DNA from: Crossaster papposus
Taxonomy: Eukaryota; Echinodermata; Asteroidea; Velatida; Solasteridae
Reading direction: 5' to 3'
DNA: 64,000 bases
Assembly: GCA_037893245.1 (NCBI GenBank)
Contig: JBAIAA010000433.1
Span: forward strand, 1,550,001-1,614,000
Part shown: positions 23,263-33,649 of the stretch, in pieces
How the letters are laid out: every line of letters starts with the position of its first letter
Position numbering within the stretch: the first letter of the stretch is position 1
Translations under genes and position numbers: made by a program
The notes under the pieces: model-generated
Seen by the model: the letters and a program-made list of their open reading frames with translations, nothing else
Databases searched by the model: none
Told to the model about the DNA's origin: nothing

Positions 23263-23784
23263 TTGATTTGTTCGCACTGTAAAAAGATAGGGCACGTAAA
23301 ATCAAACTGTTTCATTTACAAGAAATTGCAAGTTAGTGCTTCTAAGCCATTGGCTTTTACCACCTCTGTTCCTAGATCCGTAGGCTCACAACTCGATGAG
23401 GTTTTAGTTGAAGGTTCCATGTCTGAAGTAAGAGAGGACTTTTTACCTTTTACTAGTGAGGGTTACATTTCACTTGATGATAGTGAAGATTCACCACGTT
23501 ACCAAGTAGTAATATTAAGGGATACAGGGGCTTCACAATCCTTGATTCTCGAGGGTACAGTGCCTTTAACTGAGAAGTCCTTCCTTGGAGCAAGCATGCT
23601 CATTACTGGTGTTGGTAGTGATGTTTTCAGTGTACCTCTCCATCAAGTAACTTTGATGTCAGACTTAGTTACAGGGCCAATGACTGTAGGGGTAACCCCC
23701 ACATTACCTCAGGGATTAGAAGGTATAACCCTTCTTTTAGGCAACGATGTTGAAGGTAAACGAGTTTTAGTTGAGCCATGTTAA
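23263..23784 (+). pseudogene. Gypsy zinc knuckle and aspartic protease
   Basis: The open frame begins with a CCHC knuckle, CSHCKKIGHVKSNC. After about 80 residues comes the protease active-site motif YQVVILRDTGASQSLI, followed by the flap-like LITGVGSDVF and a C-terminal LLLGNDVEGK similar to the ILG-D motif. The frame is separated from gag by at least one frameshift and stops at 23,782. Order and spacing fit a retroviral-type aspartic protease that processes gag-pol. Confidence 0.75.
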
Positions 23785-24650
23785 TAGGCCAAGTAGTGTA
23801 AATCACACAGAAAAACTAGAGAAAGAGTTTCCGGATATTTCCCCTTCGTGTGTGACTACTCGAGCTATAAATAGGAAAGATAAGGCTTCTGAGGACTTGA
23901 CAGAATCTCCGTCTGATATAGATTTAGGCGATTCGTTTATGACAAGTTTGCCTGATTATCTTCCTAGTGAGGCAAAGTCCTCTCTTACTTCTCAGGTGGA
24001 ACCCTTACCTACACAGTTTGGTGTAGCTAGTGGTACCTTTCTAAATAAGGATGTAATTATAGAACAAGGGAGGGACCCTGAGTTAGTTAGCATAAGTAAA
24101 AAGGCGCTTAGTGAAAAAGAATCACATAAAGTACACGTATGCTATTTTATAAAAGATAGTTTACTTATGCGTAAGTGGCGTCCATCAGACGTCCCAGCTG
24201 ATCAGGACTGGGCGGTTATACATCAAGTGGTGGTGCCTAAATCTTACCGTGTGCATCTTATGAGTGTAGCTCATGATGCACCTTTGGCAGGGCATCTAGG
24301 TGTGTGTGTAAAACCTATGACCGTATACTTCAGCACTTTTATTGGCCGAAACTTGGGCAATCTGTTGCCGAGTACTGTAGAACCTGCCATGTTTGTCAAG
24401 TAGTTGGACAACCTAACCAGCATCCACATAAGGCAACCTTGAAACCTATTACTGTCTTTGACGAACCTTTTAGTATCATAGATTGTGTAGGACCACTCCC
24501 AAAAACAAGCTCAGGACACGAATACATACTTACTATCATGTGTTCAACTACCAGGTACGCCGAGGCAATTCCCTTGCGTTCAATAAAGGCTAAACCTGTA
24601 GGGGCGGTTCTTGCATGGTTCTTCAGTACATTGATAATACTATTGTGTAC
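23785..24650 (+). pseudogene. Gypsy integrase N-terminal half following protease
   Basis: After a ~140-residue linker (VTTRAINRKDKASED, VIIEQGRDPELVS) come the H2C2 zinc domain (HDAPLAGHLGV, then after a frameshift at about 24,310 HFYWPKLGQ and CRTCHVCQ) and the start of the catalytic core (FSIIDCVGPLP, YILTIMCSTTRYAEAIPL). The frame breaks at about 24,645, before the second and third catalytic residues. The integrase lies directly behind the protease with no RT between them, the order of Gmr1-type gypsy elements (established for that group). Confidence 0.7.
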
Positions 24651-24724
24651 AGTAACGCATGGAGAGAACACATGAAGAATAATAAAGATCTGTTTAATGA
24701 TATTCACTAAAGCTACAATTTAGC

Positions 24725-24840
24725 TAAAAGTTAAATTGGCAAAGCAAAGGTCACGTTTCTGGGTCATGTCATTGGACAAGGTGAAGTTCAGCCTGTCCAT
24801 GCCAAGGTGGAGGCAATTATTGGTTTACATGTATGTACAA
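24725..24840 (+). pseudogene. Gypsy reverse transcriptase thumb remnant
   Basis: A short frame reads GKAKVTFLGHVIGQGEVQPV and HAKVEAII, the well-known stretch just after the RT palm (vtfLGHvv--G-v-P---Kv-aI). It lies downstream of the integrase remnant. The palm with YxDD, RNase H and the integrase C-terminus are absent, presumably deleted. Confidence 0.7.
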
Positions 24841-25177
24841 TTTCATCTATTAAATGTATCAAAGTGAGGGAAATTTTTTAGTATAATGTCAGCTAGTTAA
24901 TAAGTGTAAAATGGCTATGGTTATCAAATTGATATTATGCACTTTATCACTATTACGATTGTAAAGATGTATTTATTTAGTATGTTAAGGTTTATTACAA
25001 ACTATATTATTAAGGGGATAAAATTAATACAAAAGAAAATGTACGTATTATCAAAATTAATAGACATTAATGCTATTTTAACGAACGTTCATAGTACTTC
25101 CCTATGTTTACTCATTTTGGGAGTTAAAAAAAAAGGATTTTCTCGTTATGTTAAAACCTTTCTTAAGGGGGTGAGAC
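24841..25177. other. Gypsy 3' internal region with polypurine tract
   Basis: AT-rich with no gene. It ends AAGGGGGTGAGAC (about 25,165-25,177), a plausible polypurine tract immediately before the TGTTACAG repeat start. Confidence 0.5.
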
Positions 25178-26286
25178 TGTTACAGTCGGGAATTAACATT
25201 CCACATTTCCAGGTGGGCCACCCAGTAGAGGATTATCTTCTTAATCATCGGTGTCCGAATCCCCTAAAATATGTTAGTCATTATACTATTTACAATGTAT
25301 GTGTAAGTAATAGGTATGTACCGACCTACTATAAAATGGGTAGACATTGCCGGGCCGAACCCTCTGTTAGTCAAACCACGACGGGCAGGCGGGCCGCTGA
25401 CTGCCCAGTTGGTCCAGCCACCCTGACGGGACTTCATGGGCGTGGCCGCTCAGTCTTCACGGCTTCAGACTCAAGACTCAAGGCTCAAGGCTCAAGGCTC
25501 AAGGCTCAAGGCTCAAGGCTCAAGGCTCAAGGCTCAAGGCTCAAGGCTCAAGGCTCAAGGCTCAAGGCTCAAGGCTCAAGGCTCAAGGCTCAAGGCTCAA
25601 GGCTCAAGGCTCAAGGCTCAAGGCTCAAGGCTCAAGGCTCAAGGCTCAAGGCTCAAGGCTCAAGGCTCAAGGCTCAAGGCTCAAGGCTCAAGGCTCAAGG
25701 CTCAAGGCTCAAGGCTCAAGGCTCAAGGCTCAAGGCTCAAGGCTCAAGGCTCAAGGCTCAAGGCTCAAGGCTCAAGGCTCAAGGCTCAAGGCTCAAGGCT
25801 CAAGGCTCAAGGCTCAAGGCTCAAGGCTCAAGGCTCAAGGCTCAAGGCTCAAGGCTCAAGGCTCAAGGCTCAAGGCTCAAGGCTCAAGGCTCAAGGCTCA
25901 AGGCTCAAGGCTCAAGGCTCAAGGCTCAAGGCTCAAGGCTCAAGGCTCAAGGCTCAAGGCTCAAGGCTCAAGGCTCAAGGCTCAAGGCTCAAGGCTCAAG
26001 GCTCAAGGCTCAAGGCTCAAGGCTCAAGGCTCAAGGCTCAAGGCTCAAGGCTCAAGGCTCTAGGCTCTAGGCTCTAGGCTCTACCATCGCACCCGTGTAG
26101 TACATCGACCAAGCCTGCGACCTTTCCAGTCTACGCCCCTTCCAGTCTACGCCCCTCGTCGGACTCGGACCGGACCGCAAATCTCATCGACAAGCTGCAA
26201 CCCGTTTCCAGCTAACAGAGCACCCCGGCCACTGTTTACTCCTATTTTCACCGGGTCTTCATTTCTAGTAAGGATTGGCCAATCTT
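25178..26286 (+). repeat. LTR-like repeat, copy 2 (3'), minisatellite-expanded
   Basis: It begins TGTTACAGTCGGGAATTAAC and shares its ends with 16,002-16,528. The middle is expanded by a 7-bp repeat. The adjacent polypurine tract marks it as a 3' LTR. LTR divergence outside the array is a handful of substitutions by eye, so the element is not very old. Confidence 0.6.
25469..26083. repeat. 7-bp minisatellite (GGCTCAA)n inside the LTR
   Basis: More than 80 nearly perfect head-to-tail copies of GGCTCAA, ending in three GGCTCTA variants. Because 7 is not a multiple of 3, all frames read the same KAQGSRL-type peptide. The long ORFs seen here are artefacts of that. Confidence 0.95.
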
Positions 26287-29072
26287 TTCCTTTATAATTG
26301 TATAATTTTGTATTATAAATAGCGTACTTTATTCCACTTTGTATTTTTGTTTGGAATATAATTAAATGTAAGCTCATTAATTTCTCATAAATTACAAGCA
26401 TAGTTTCCTGCCTTATTAATTGCTGGTTGTTGAATATTCCCCTTCTTTTGCTCATTGGTTTCTTCCATTAATTTTCATTTCTTTGCTGCCGTGTGTGACA
26501 TCCCGAGCTTTAAATGGCTTGGGGTTTCCATACGTAACACACCAATAAGGTGAACGGTTGTTTTAAATGTACTGTAATTGTATTCTTATAGAAGTGCAGG
26601 TATTCTTGTTTTACCTCACGTTTTGCGTTTGCTTCGGCAGAGTTTATAAAATGTCTCCAGGGTGCGCCAGCATATAGGTTTGAATGCTTGCCATGCTTAG
26701 CGGTACGGTATAGAGTCTTCGTACTGAAGACAACATTTGCACGGTTGGGAGTGGCTGCACTGATGCGTGACAATGGAATGTGAGAGCGCCACAATGGTCT
26801 ATGCAAAAGGCTGGCCTATTTGTTTAACAATGAGATAAATTAATATCGTGTCCAAATGAAGTTATGTTATTCAGGCTACTTAATGTTTGCATACGTTTTC
26901 AGCAATGAATTTTCAAAACAAAACAAAACAGATGAAGACATTGATCACCAGTAGAGGTATATCTCTTATCGCATTTAAAAATTCACTTTTGTATTGAATT
27001 TATATAATGCATTTTACGTAGAATTCGCCGTGCGATTAAATCAGGTGTATAGTATATTGCAGTATATGCTGGTGTAGGGGCAGCCCTATAGCACGCTCGC
27101 ATGTTCTCCGCATTCAAATGTCGTATAGTGCTCTTAGTGTAATCAGTGGTCTTCGTTGATTGCTCTATTTCGGGGGTGTTTTTCTACAGATCTGATTTTC
27201 TGGTTTAATTGAGACCTTTATAAACCATACCCAGCTAATTATAGGTTGAGTTTTATTAGAAGTCTGTGTTGAAATAATATATTTCCGCTGCATATCTGTA
27301 GGAAAGCCCGTATAATCTAAATGTTGGGACTTCGGTGCTAATTCATACCATGGGAATGAAATATTGTAGAGCCTGGTGGGTGCTCTCGCATCGTATGGCC
27401 AGTCAGAATGCAGCGTAGTCTTTATAATGAGGTGCGCCGCGATGTCTTGAGCAGGTTGACGGCTCACAGCCGCAAAAATGCGAGGTTGTTTGTGCACGAA
27501 GGAGTGCCCCGAAGTATAGTAATGTTCCTTTTGGCAGTGGTATTGGGCCAACATGGTGACTCTGACTGTTTCGGGATATTAAACAAATAAAAAATAAAAT
27601 AGATTAATAAAGTGTCTATTTAAAAAATGACATAATTCAAGTGAATTATAATGCATACTCGTACCTATTGTTATATTACTGTGCTTTATGCTCACGTTTT
27701 GCATGTGATGTTTGTTTTCGATAGTCAGAGTGCCACATGTTCTGGTTGGGCGCCTTTGCTCTGCTCTGGTATGGGGCAGTGGTTCTGACATGTGTTTTGC
27801 CTTTGAGTTTAGTATAGCAACGCAGGTTTGGTCGGGGTGTTAGATCGTTTTAACCTTTCAGGTCAGAACACTTTTAATGAGGCATTTATGTGCTTTTTGC
27901 GCGGCATTATTTTTGTGAGCCTGCTTTCGGATTAGAAGACATTTTGAGTGTTCCTAATTGTTTTAGGTAACTAAAAAAGAACCACACATTTTGAAGATAG
28001 GTGACTAAATCACATATCTTGTCGCCAAGCCGGCACAGTATGCTGCACAACTCTGTTGATGAAAACTTGAAAAGTCTCTCTAAACAATAAGACGATACTA
28101 GTATTTTTAGCCCTTTTGTTGCAAGCAATCGTCGTGAAAAAAAACCCAAAACAACCATATTGAAATTGAAGCTTTTGGTATTATTAGAGTCCAAGAACAC
28201 TGCCGGTTATGTCAGCATGTCTTCACTGGCTATAAGTGCCTCCTTTGACGGTGGCAGATGCGTTTCAATCATAAATGTAAAATTTAACCCGTGTGTAAAA
28301 AATGTTTGTATATGATGCGATGCAACCTTTTTCAAATTTTGGGGAGGAAGCCAATTTAAGCGCTATTTAAGCAGAAACTTATTCAAGCCTTGCTTATAGG
28401 GGCTTAACCTGGGAGAAACAACCAAGGGGCATGTTTGTTTCAGGTCATCCCGCACAATATTATTGTGACCTAAGACACGGAAAAGCCAAAATCCCGTATT
28501 TTGCATAGTAAAAGCGATCAGGCCCGCTCTGGGCAAACCTTATACGTTCTAATTACAAGGTACTGTAGTTCTCCATTGAAGTCAAGTACATGTATACGGA
28601 ATCCGCGAAAATTGTACAATTTAAAAGGGTTCTTGGTCGTCTCGGGGTACCCGGATCAGTATAGGATATAAACCGTGTAGCTTGTGAGCAGCCTATAGCA
28701 ATATTCGTCTTAATACCGGATTTGTTAGCCTTATTATGGATCTTCGATAAAAGATAACAATTACTGTGGGCAATAAACTTCTTTGAGCACCAGGGCCGAT
28801 TTGATTATTTGATCAATTGAGAGTTTGGCCGCTGCCGTTTGGTCACCGCTGTTATATATAATACAACCCCGATAAGTTATGGCTGTCATTGCCTTGCTTT
28901 TCATTTACAATCTCGTTTCGGTCGGAAATGAAATACTGCTATCTCACTATACGAGAGTGGTTTTCAAGTTCAACTTCTGAGGTCGAAGGCCATCTGTGGT
29001 CAAGTTTTAAAATGGGCCGGAGTTTAAAACCCTTTTTCATTTGAAAACTTGGAGTCCAGATTTCAATCAAAT
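26287..29072. other. Non-coding stretch, nothing recognised
   Basis: Several ORFs of 60-130 codons occur on both strands (for example 27,165-27,554 minus), with no conserved motif and no splice chain. I see no repeat family that I can name. Confidence 0.45.
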
Positions 29073-29949
29073 CGTCAGCGTTTTCACGAAGAGACGAATT
29101 TGGCCAAAATCATTATTTTTTCAAAATTCGTTTTTTTGCCGAAATCGATTAAGTGGATAGCAACGAACATTCTGGCGAGGTTGATATTGTCAAAATCAGT
29201 CTGAATCATTAAGATTACGAAAATCATACAGGGGAAAATTTCACCCAAATCGTATTTTCAGTTTTCACGAACAGCCAAATTGTATTTTGTCCCTGCGTAG
29301 ATAGAAATAACGTTGCTCCAAGTGCAAAAACAACGCGCGTACAATGTATATACATTGTATATACATTCACGAAGAGACAGATATCGGCAAAACAAGTTTT
29401 TAAGTTTTCACGAAGAGACAAATTCGTGCGCTATGGGCAAAAAAGCCAACACCGTAGATTTTGAATTTTCACGAACAGACGAAATATAATTTGTGGATTT
29501 TCACGAACAGCCAAATTGTATTTTGCACCTGCGTAGATATAAATAACGTTGCCCCGAGTGCAAAAACAACGCGCGTATAATGTATATACATTGTATATAC
29601 ATTCACGAAGAGACAAATTTGGGCAAAACTAGGTTTTAAGTTTTCACGAAGAGACCAATTCGTGCGCTATGGGCAAAAAAGCCACCACCGTAGATTTGGA
29701 ATTTTCACGAACAGACAAATTCATATCTACATTAATAACTCTTCAATTAAGTTTGTTAGTGTTATTTAATATGTATATTGTTATAGTGTTAGATCTTACC
29801 TATCTGTACGTACCAAATATAAGTTAATATGTGCTTTATAAATAGGCGAAATCTCTTTTTCAAAAAGTGACCAACTTAAAACCTGATTTTCTCAAAACCA
29901 ATGTGCAACTCCCCGTGGCCAAATTCGTCTCTTCGTGAAAACGCTGACG
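29073..29949. mobile_element. 877-bp MITE with 34-bp perfect TIRs and subterminal repeats
   Basis: The ends are exact complements over 34 bp (29,073-29,106 and 29,916-29,949), starting CGTCAGCGTTTTCACGAAG, and AAAT flanks both sides (29,069-29,072 and 29,950-29,953). The TIR core TTTTCACGAAGAGACGAATT recurs inside about nine times in variant form. A ~240-bp unit is tandemly duplicated (about 29,258-29,480 and 29,499-29,715). There is no transposase ORF. Confidence 0.8.
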
Positions 29950-29953
29950 AAAT

Positions 29954-31025
29954 GTGGCATGTATGTGTTGTCGCCTTGGGGATTGTGTCAAAGGTTAGGT
30001 GTTGAGGTCAAAGTAATATAAGGTCAGTGGTAAAAAAGGTTTAAATTGTAACAATGTTCTTATTTGGGTCTTATCACAGTCACCTGACTAATACTGTATA
30101 TAAATATGGGTAACTAAGGGTGACAAAGACGGTTATGGAAGGAATACCAGGGGAAAAAAAGAGACAAAGCAGAAGACGGAGGGACAAACTAAGAACACAA
30201 AATGGCATTGCATTGCAACAGACGTCTCGATCTAGAGCGAGATGAACAATTAGTGAAGAGGTTTTCCTCCCGCTGTGGATCGGAATAAAAAATAATGGGA
30301 GTTTGCATGTGAGGGTGGTTTTATTAGTTGCAAGTACGGTTCTTCTGGCTTAATTGAAAAGCGATTCAGGTGCGTTGTCGGAGAACCCCTTGGCAAGTGC
30401 TCCATATTTCTGGTCAGACCTTCAGACTCCAAGCATATAGTCCGAGTACGTCAACAAGTCCAACAACACTCTAACTAGCTCGGGTTCAAACAACTGCAAT
30501 TGTTTTGCACCCTTAAGATCCTTCTCTGGGAAAAGGTTGTTCAACCTCGCAATATGTTAAGCGCGGAGTGTTTTGTTCTCGGTACCATCTGGAATTCTCC
30601 CTTTCGACGGTTTGGGGGCTGTAGAGTCAGTTACGGCTCGTAGATGTTGGTAGCGTTATTGGTTTTCAAAATATCAGTTGGTTGATCGCGCCTTATTAGC
30701 ACGGCGTATCAGATTTAATCATGATTGTCCATAGTATCTGTATCTGTTGGCTACTGTGCAATCTCCATTAGGTGGATATCCAGCACAGGGCGCTGACGCG
30801 GAGCAAGACGGCAAGCATTTTTAGTGAAGAGCTTCCCTGGTCAGTTTGAGCAAATTGCTGGAACTTAGCTGATGTTTCAGGTTTTCGAATGTGGGTCATT
30901 GCCCTTTTAATACCGGGAGAGAATTACATTGTGCTGTCGTTCGTGGGAAGAAGGAAAACTTGTATCAGTCGTTCTGAGTGGGAAGTTTGACTAGCTTCCT
31001 TGTCGATTGTAAATGTGTGGGTGTC
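29954..31025. other. Non-coding stretch
   Basis: Only short frames without motifs. Scattered AGGTCAAAG-type hexamers occur near 30,000. Confidence 0.4.
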
Positions 31026-31029
31026 AATG

Positions 31030-31625
31030 GCTGCTATAGATGGTTAGCTGCTTTGTAGAGAAGTATTATCCGAGCTCTCAACCTTCTTTCTTCCAACAAA
31101 TCCCATTCTAGGTTCTTTTTCATAGATGTTACACTACTTCCCCATTTGTTGTCACCTGATGCAAATCTGGCAGCTCGATTCTGCACAGCTTCAATTCGAT
31201 CAATGAGTGTTTGGTGATGTGAGTCCCAGATTGCACTGCAATATTCCAATTGTGGGCGAACCAGTGTTTTATAAGCAATTGACTTCCCCTTTTTGCTGCA
31301 GTGATTGAAATTTCTACGTAGCAGACCAAGTGTCTTATTGGCTTTGGTTGCAGTCCTGGTGATGTGTTGGTTCCAATTGAGTTTGTTATTTAAATAAATG
31401 CTAAGGTAGGCGTGGTTGTCAGTTGACTGTAATGGTTACCCTCCCATGTTGTATTTGTGAACGACAGCAGTCTTTTTTTATGGGTGATGTTCATAGAGAA
31501 GCACTTTTTGGGGTTGAACCTCATGAGCCACTGATTTTGCCAGGAACACAGAGTGTTGATGTCTTCTTGCAGGATGTTGTTATCTCAGTGCAGGTATGCT
31601 GATCATCCTGTACATGATAGTCATG
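31030..31625 (-). pseudogene. LINE reverse transcriptase 3' fragment
   Basis: Minus-strand frames contain SWQNQWLMRFNPKKCFSMNI, then MEYCSAIWDSHHQTLIDRIE and AVQNRAARFASGD. This is the region following the YADD box in jockey/CR1-type RTs (W-n-W-m-fN--KC and lEY-s-iWdP). A degenerate DDQHTCTEI near 31,580 may be the YADD remnant. Several frameshifts are present and the 5' part is missing. Confidence 0.65.
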
Positions 31626-31629
31626 TAGA

Positions 31630-32284
31630 ATGAACATCACGGTAGAATGAACTTGCTTAGGCAGATCATTAGGTAGACGACGAACAGGGCCGGACCCAAG
31701 ACGGTTCAGAACTATAATGCATTCTTGTTGGAAGCATTCGTGTTTTAGGATGGGCCTAAACAAACAAAAGGGGCCTTGATATTCAAACAAAACGGGGAGT
31801 GGACCCTCAAATGAGTTGTAGCGCCTTGAGCAGCGTGTGAACTTAGGCGGACGGCAGCCTCGCGGCACATTTCTTAGTGCTCGCTGGCTTATGAGTGCAG
31901 TCTTTTGAACGCATTTACGCGTGGAAATGACGCGCATTGTTGTTTAGCATCAGGTATGATGAAATGGTACAGCTATGATGAAATGGTACAGCTAGTACCC
32001 TCTTTATCACAATAGAACAGCCCAAAAGGCAAGCCCTTATGCTGGACGGCCCGTTGAGTCTGTTTTTGTAGGGGGGACAATGATCTCATGAATATTCATA
32101 TAATGCACACAACCAAAATAATCTGTGATTGGACAGCGCCCTCTTGTGTTTTAAATTGGACAATAGATTTCCGGTTTTAGGCAATCTGAACAGCCGTGTT
32201 TGGTGGCACGTATAATGCAAGAAGGCGCGACCGACTGTCGGTCGAGTTGTACTAAAATGCACAATTTTACGCTAGACTAGCGCG
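31630..32284. other. Non-coding stretch before the satellite
   Basis: A minus-strand ORF at 31,521-31,937 overlaps the LINE fragment end and has no motif of its own. An exact AAATGGTACAGCTA-type direct repeat at about 31,960-31,995 was noticed. Confidence 0.35.
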
Positions 32285-33007
32285 GTTAAGATCGGAGGAC
32301 GGGCCTCCGCATAAGAGAGAACAGTGGATGGGCCCTGTGTGTTCAATTGTAATCTAACATGGTTAAGATAATAGGTTTTGCAGCGGACGGGCCCTGCGTT
32401 TTGGATTTTAATCTAGTGTAGTTAAGATCAGAGGATGAGAGATAGTTATAAGTTACGCAGCAGACGCGCCCAATGTGTGCTGAATTTAAATCTTACATAT
32501 TGTTAAGATCAGACGATAAGAGAGAATATCAGTTATGCAGTGGTCAGGTTCTGTGTGTTGAACTTAAATCTAGCAATGGTTAAGATCAAAGCATAAGAGA
32601 GAATAGAAGTAACGCAGTGAATGGACCATGCGTGTCGGAACGTAAATCTAACATTGTTAAGATTACAGAATAAGAGGTAAAAGAAGTTGCGCCGTGGATG
32701 GGCCCTGCGTGTTAAATTTAAATCTAACAATGTTAAGATCATAGGTTAAGATAGAATATAAGTTCCGCTCTGCACGGGCCCGGTGTGTTGAATTTAAATA
32801 TAACAATGTTAAGATCATAGGATAAGAGAGAATATAAATTCTGCAGTGGGTAGGCCCTGCATCTTGAATTTAAAACTAACATTGTTAAGATCAGAGGATA
32901 TGAGAGAACAACAGTTACGCAGGGGACGGGCCCTGCGTCATGAATGTTTATCTTACATGAATATCATCAGAGGATAAGAGAACATAGAAGTGACGCAGTG
33001 GACAGGC
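32285..33007. repeat. ~78-bp satellite array, left block
   Basis: About nine degenerate monomers of ~75-83 bp share GTTAAGATCAGAGG, AAGAGAGAATA, GCAGTGGA.GGGCCCTG and TGTTGAATTTAAATCTAAC. The same family resumes at 58,865 beyond the Polinton. The flank sequences join across the insertion to give one normal monomer. Confidence 0.9.
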
Positions 33008-33013
33008 CCTGTG

Positions 33014-33458
33014 AGTAGTGTATGTGGCTACTCTGGCACACTTTGAACTTTAGAGAAATATGATAAAGGTCATATGAATATGTATAATTATGATATGAAT
33101 ATGTATAAGTATGATATGAATATGTAATAGGGTAGGATTAAAAATTCTGGCACAATTTGACCTTTTGGGTATGAAAATGAATAGAGGATGGTGTTATAGG
33201 GTTAATAAATTGAGTACAGTTTGACCTTTTGGTATGGAAATGAATAATAGGATGATAATATAGGGTTAAAATATTGAGTACAGTTTGACCCGTTGTACAG
33301 GAAATACTGTATAATGTATATGGAACAACTATAACAATTTCTGGCACAGTTTGACCTTAGTTATGAATTTATTGCGAGTCACGGTGCAATACCGCGCAAT
33401 CAGTGGGGGTGGTTGATAATCCTTAGTGCATACATCTGGGAGGTACATCCGGGAAGTG
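33014..33458. repeat. Polinton left TIR with iterons
   Basis: It pairs with 58,415-58,864 at very high identity by eye. It contains a spaced motif (TTCTGGCACA.TTTGACCTT or GAGTACAGTTTGACC) at about 33,034, 33,148, 33,213, 33,276 and 33,341, roughly 65 bp apart where regular. Confidence 0.9.
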
Positions 33459-33496
33459 CATGTATATCCGGGAAGTACACATTTTTATATATTTAT

Positions 33497-33543
33497 TTAA
33501 CCTTGATCTATATTTAGTGATGTTGTCACGATCTATTTTTAAC
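33497..33543 (+). promoter_or_regulatory. Polinton promoter module B, left copy
   Basis: TTAACCTTGATCTAT, TTTAGTGATG and TGTCACG recur in inverse orientation at 57,461-57,505 upstream of the PC4-like gene. A TATA box (TATAAAA, 33,574-33,580) follows, and the PolB start region lies at about 33,650. Conservation between two gene starts suggests a shared regulatory element. Confidence 0.6.
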
Positions 33544-33573
33544 CTCTGCGATTCGCAATCTATATTCCTACGT

Positions 33574-33580
33574 TATAAAA
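33574..33580 (+). promoter_or_regulatory. TATA box of the Polinton PolB gene
   Basis: CGTTATAAAAGTTAACG lies about 75 bp before the first ATG of the PolB region and about 30 bp after module B. Confidence 0.55.
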
Positions 33581-33649
33581 GTTAACGAAATTTACAGAAA
33601 TCATTTTTACGAACTCGTATCATTACGAGCAAGCTTATCATCAATAGAC

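Noticed and set aside
24937..26077. Very long ORFs (377 and 213 codons) of KAQGSRL repeats
   Set aside because: They arise from a stop-free 7-bp minisatellite inside an LTR-like repeat. Every frame gives the same repeat peptide.
16002..26286. Target-site duplication for the gypsy LTR pair
   Set aside because: The flanks (CACAC before 16,002, TTCCT after 26,286) do not match, so pairing of the two repeats as LTRs of one insertion remains an inference.
31034..31329. Independent small genes
   Set aside because: Both frames are pieces of one decayed LINE RT, as the LEYCSAIWD-type motif shows.
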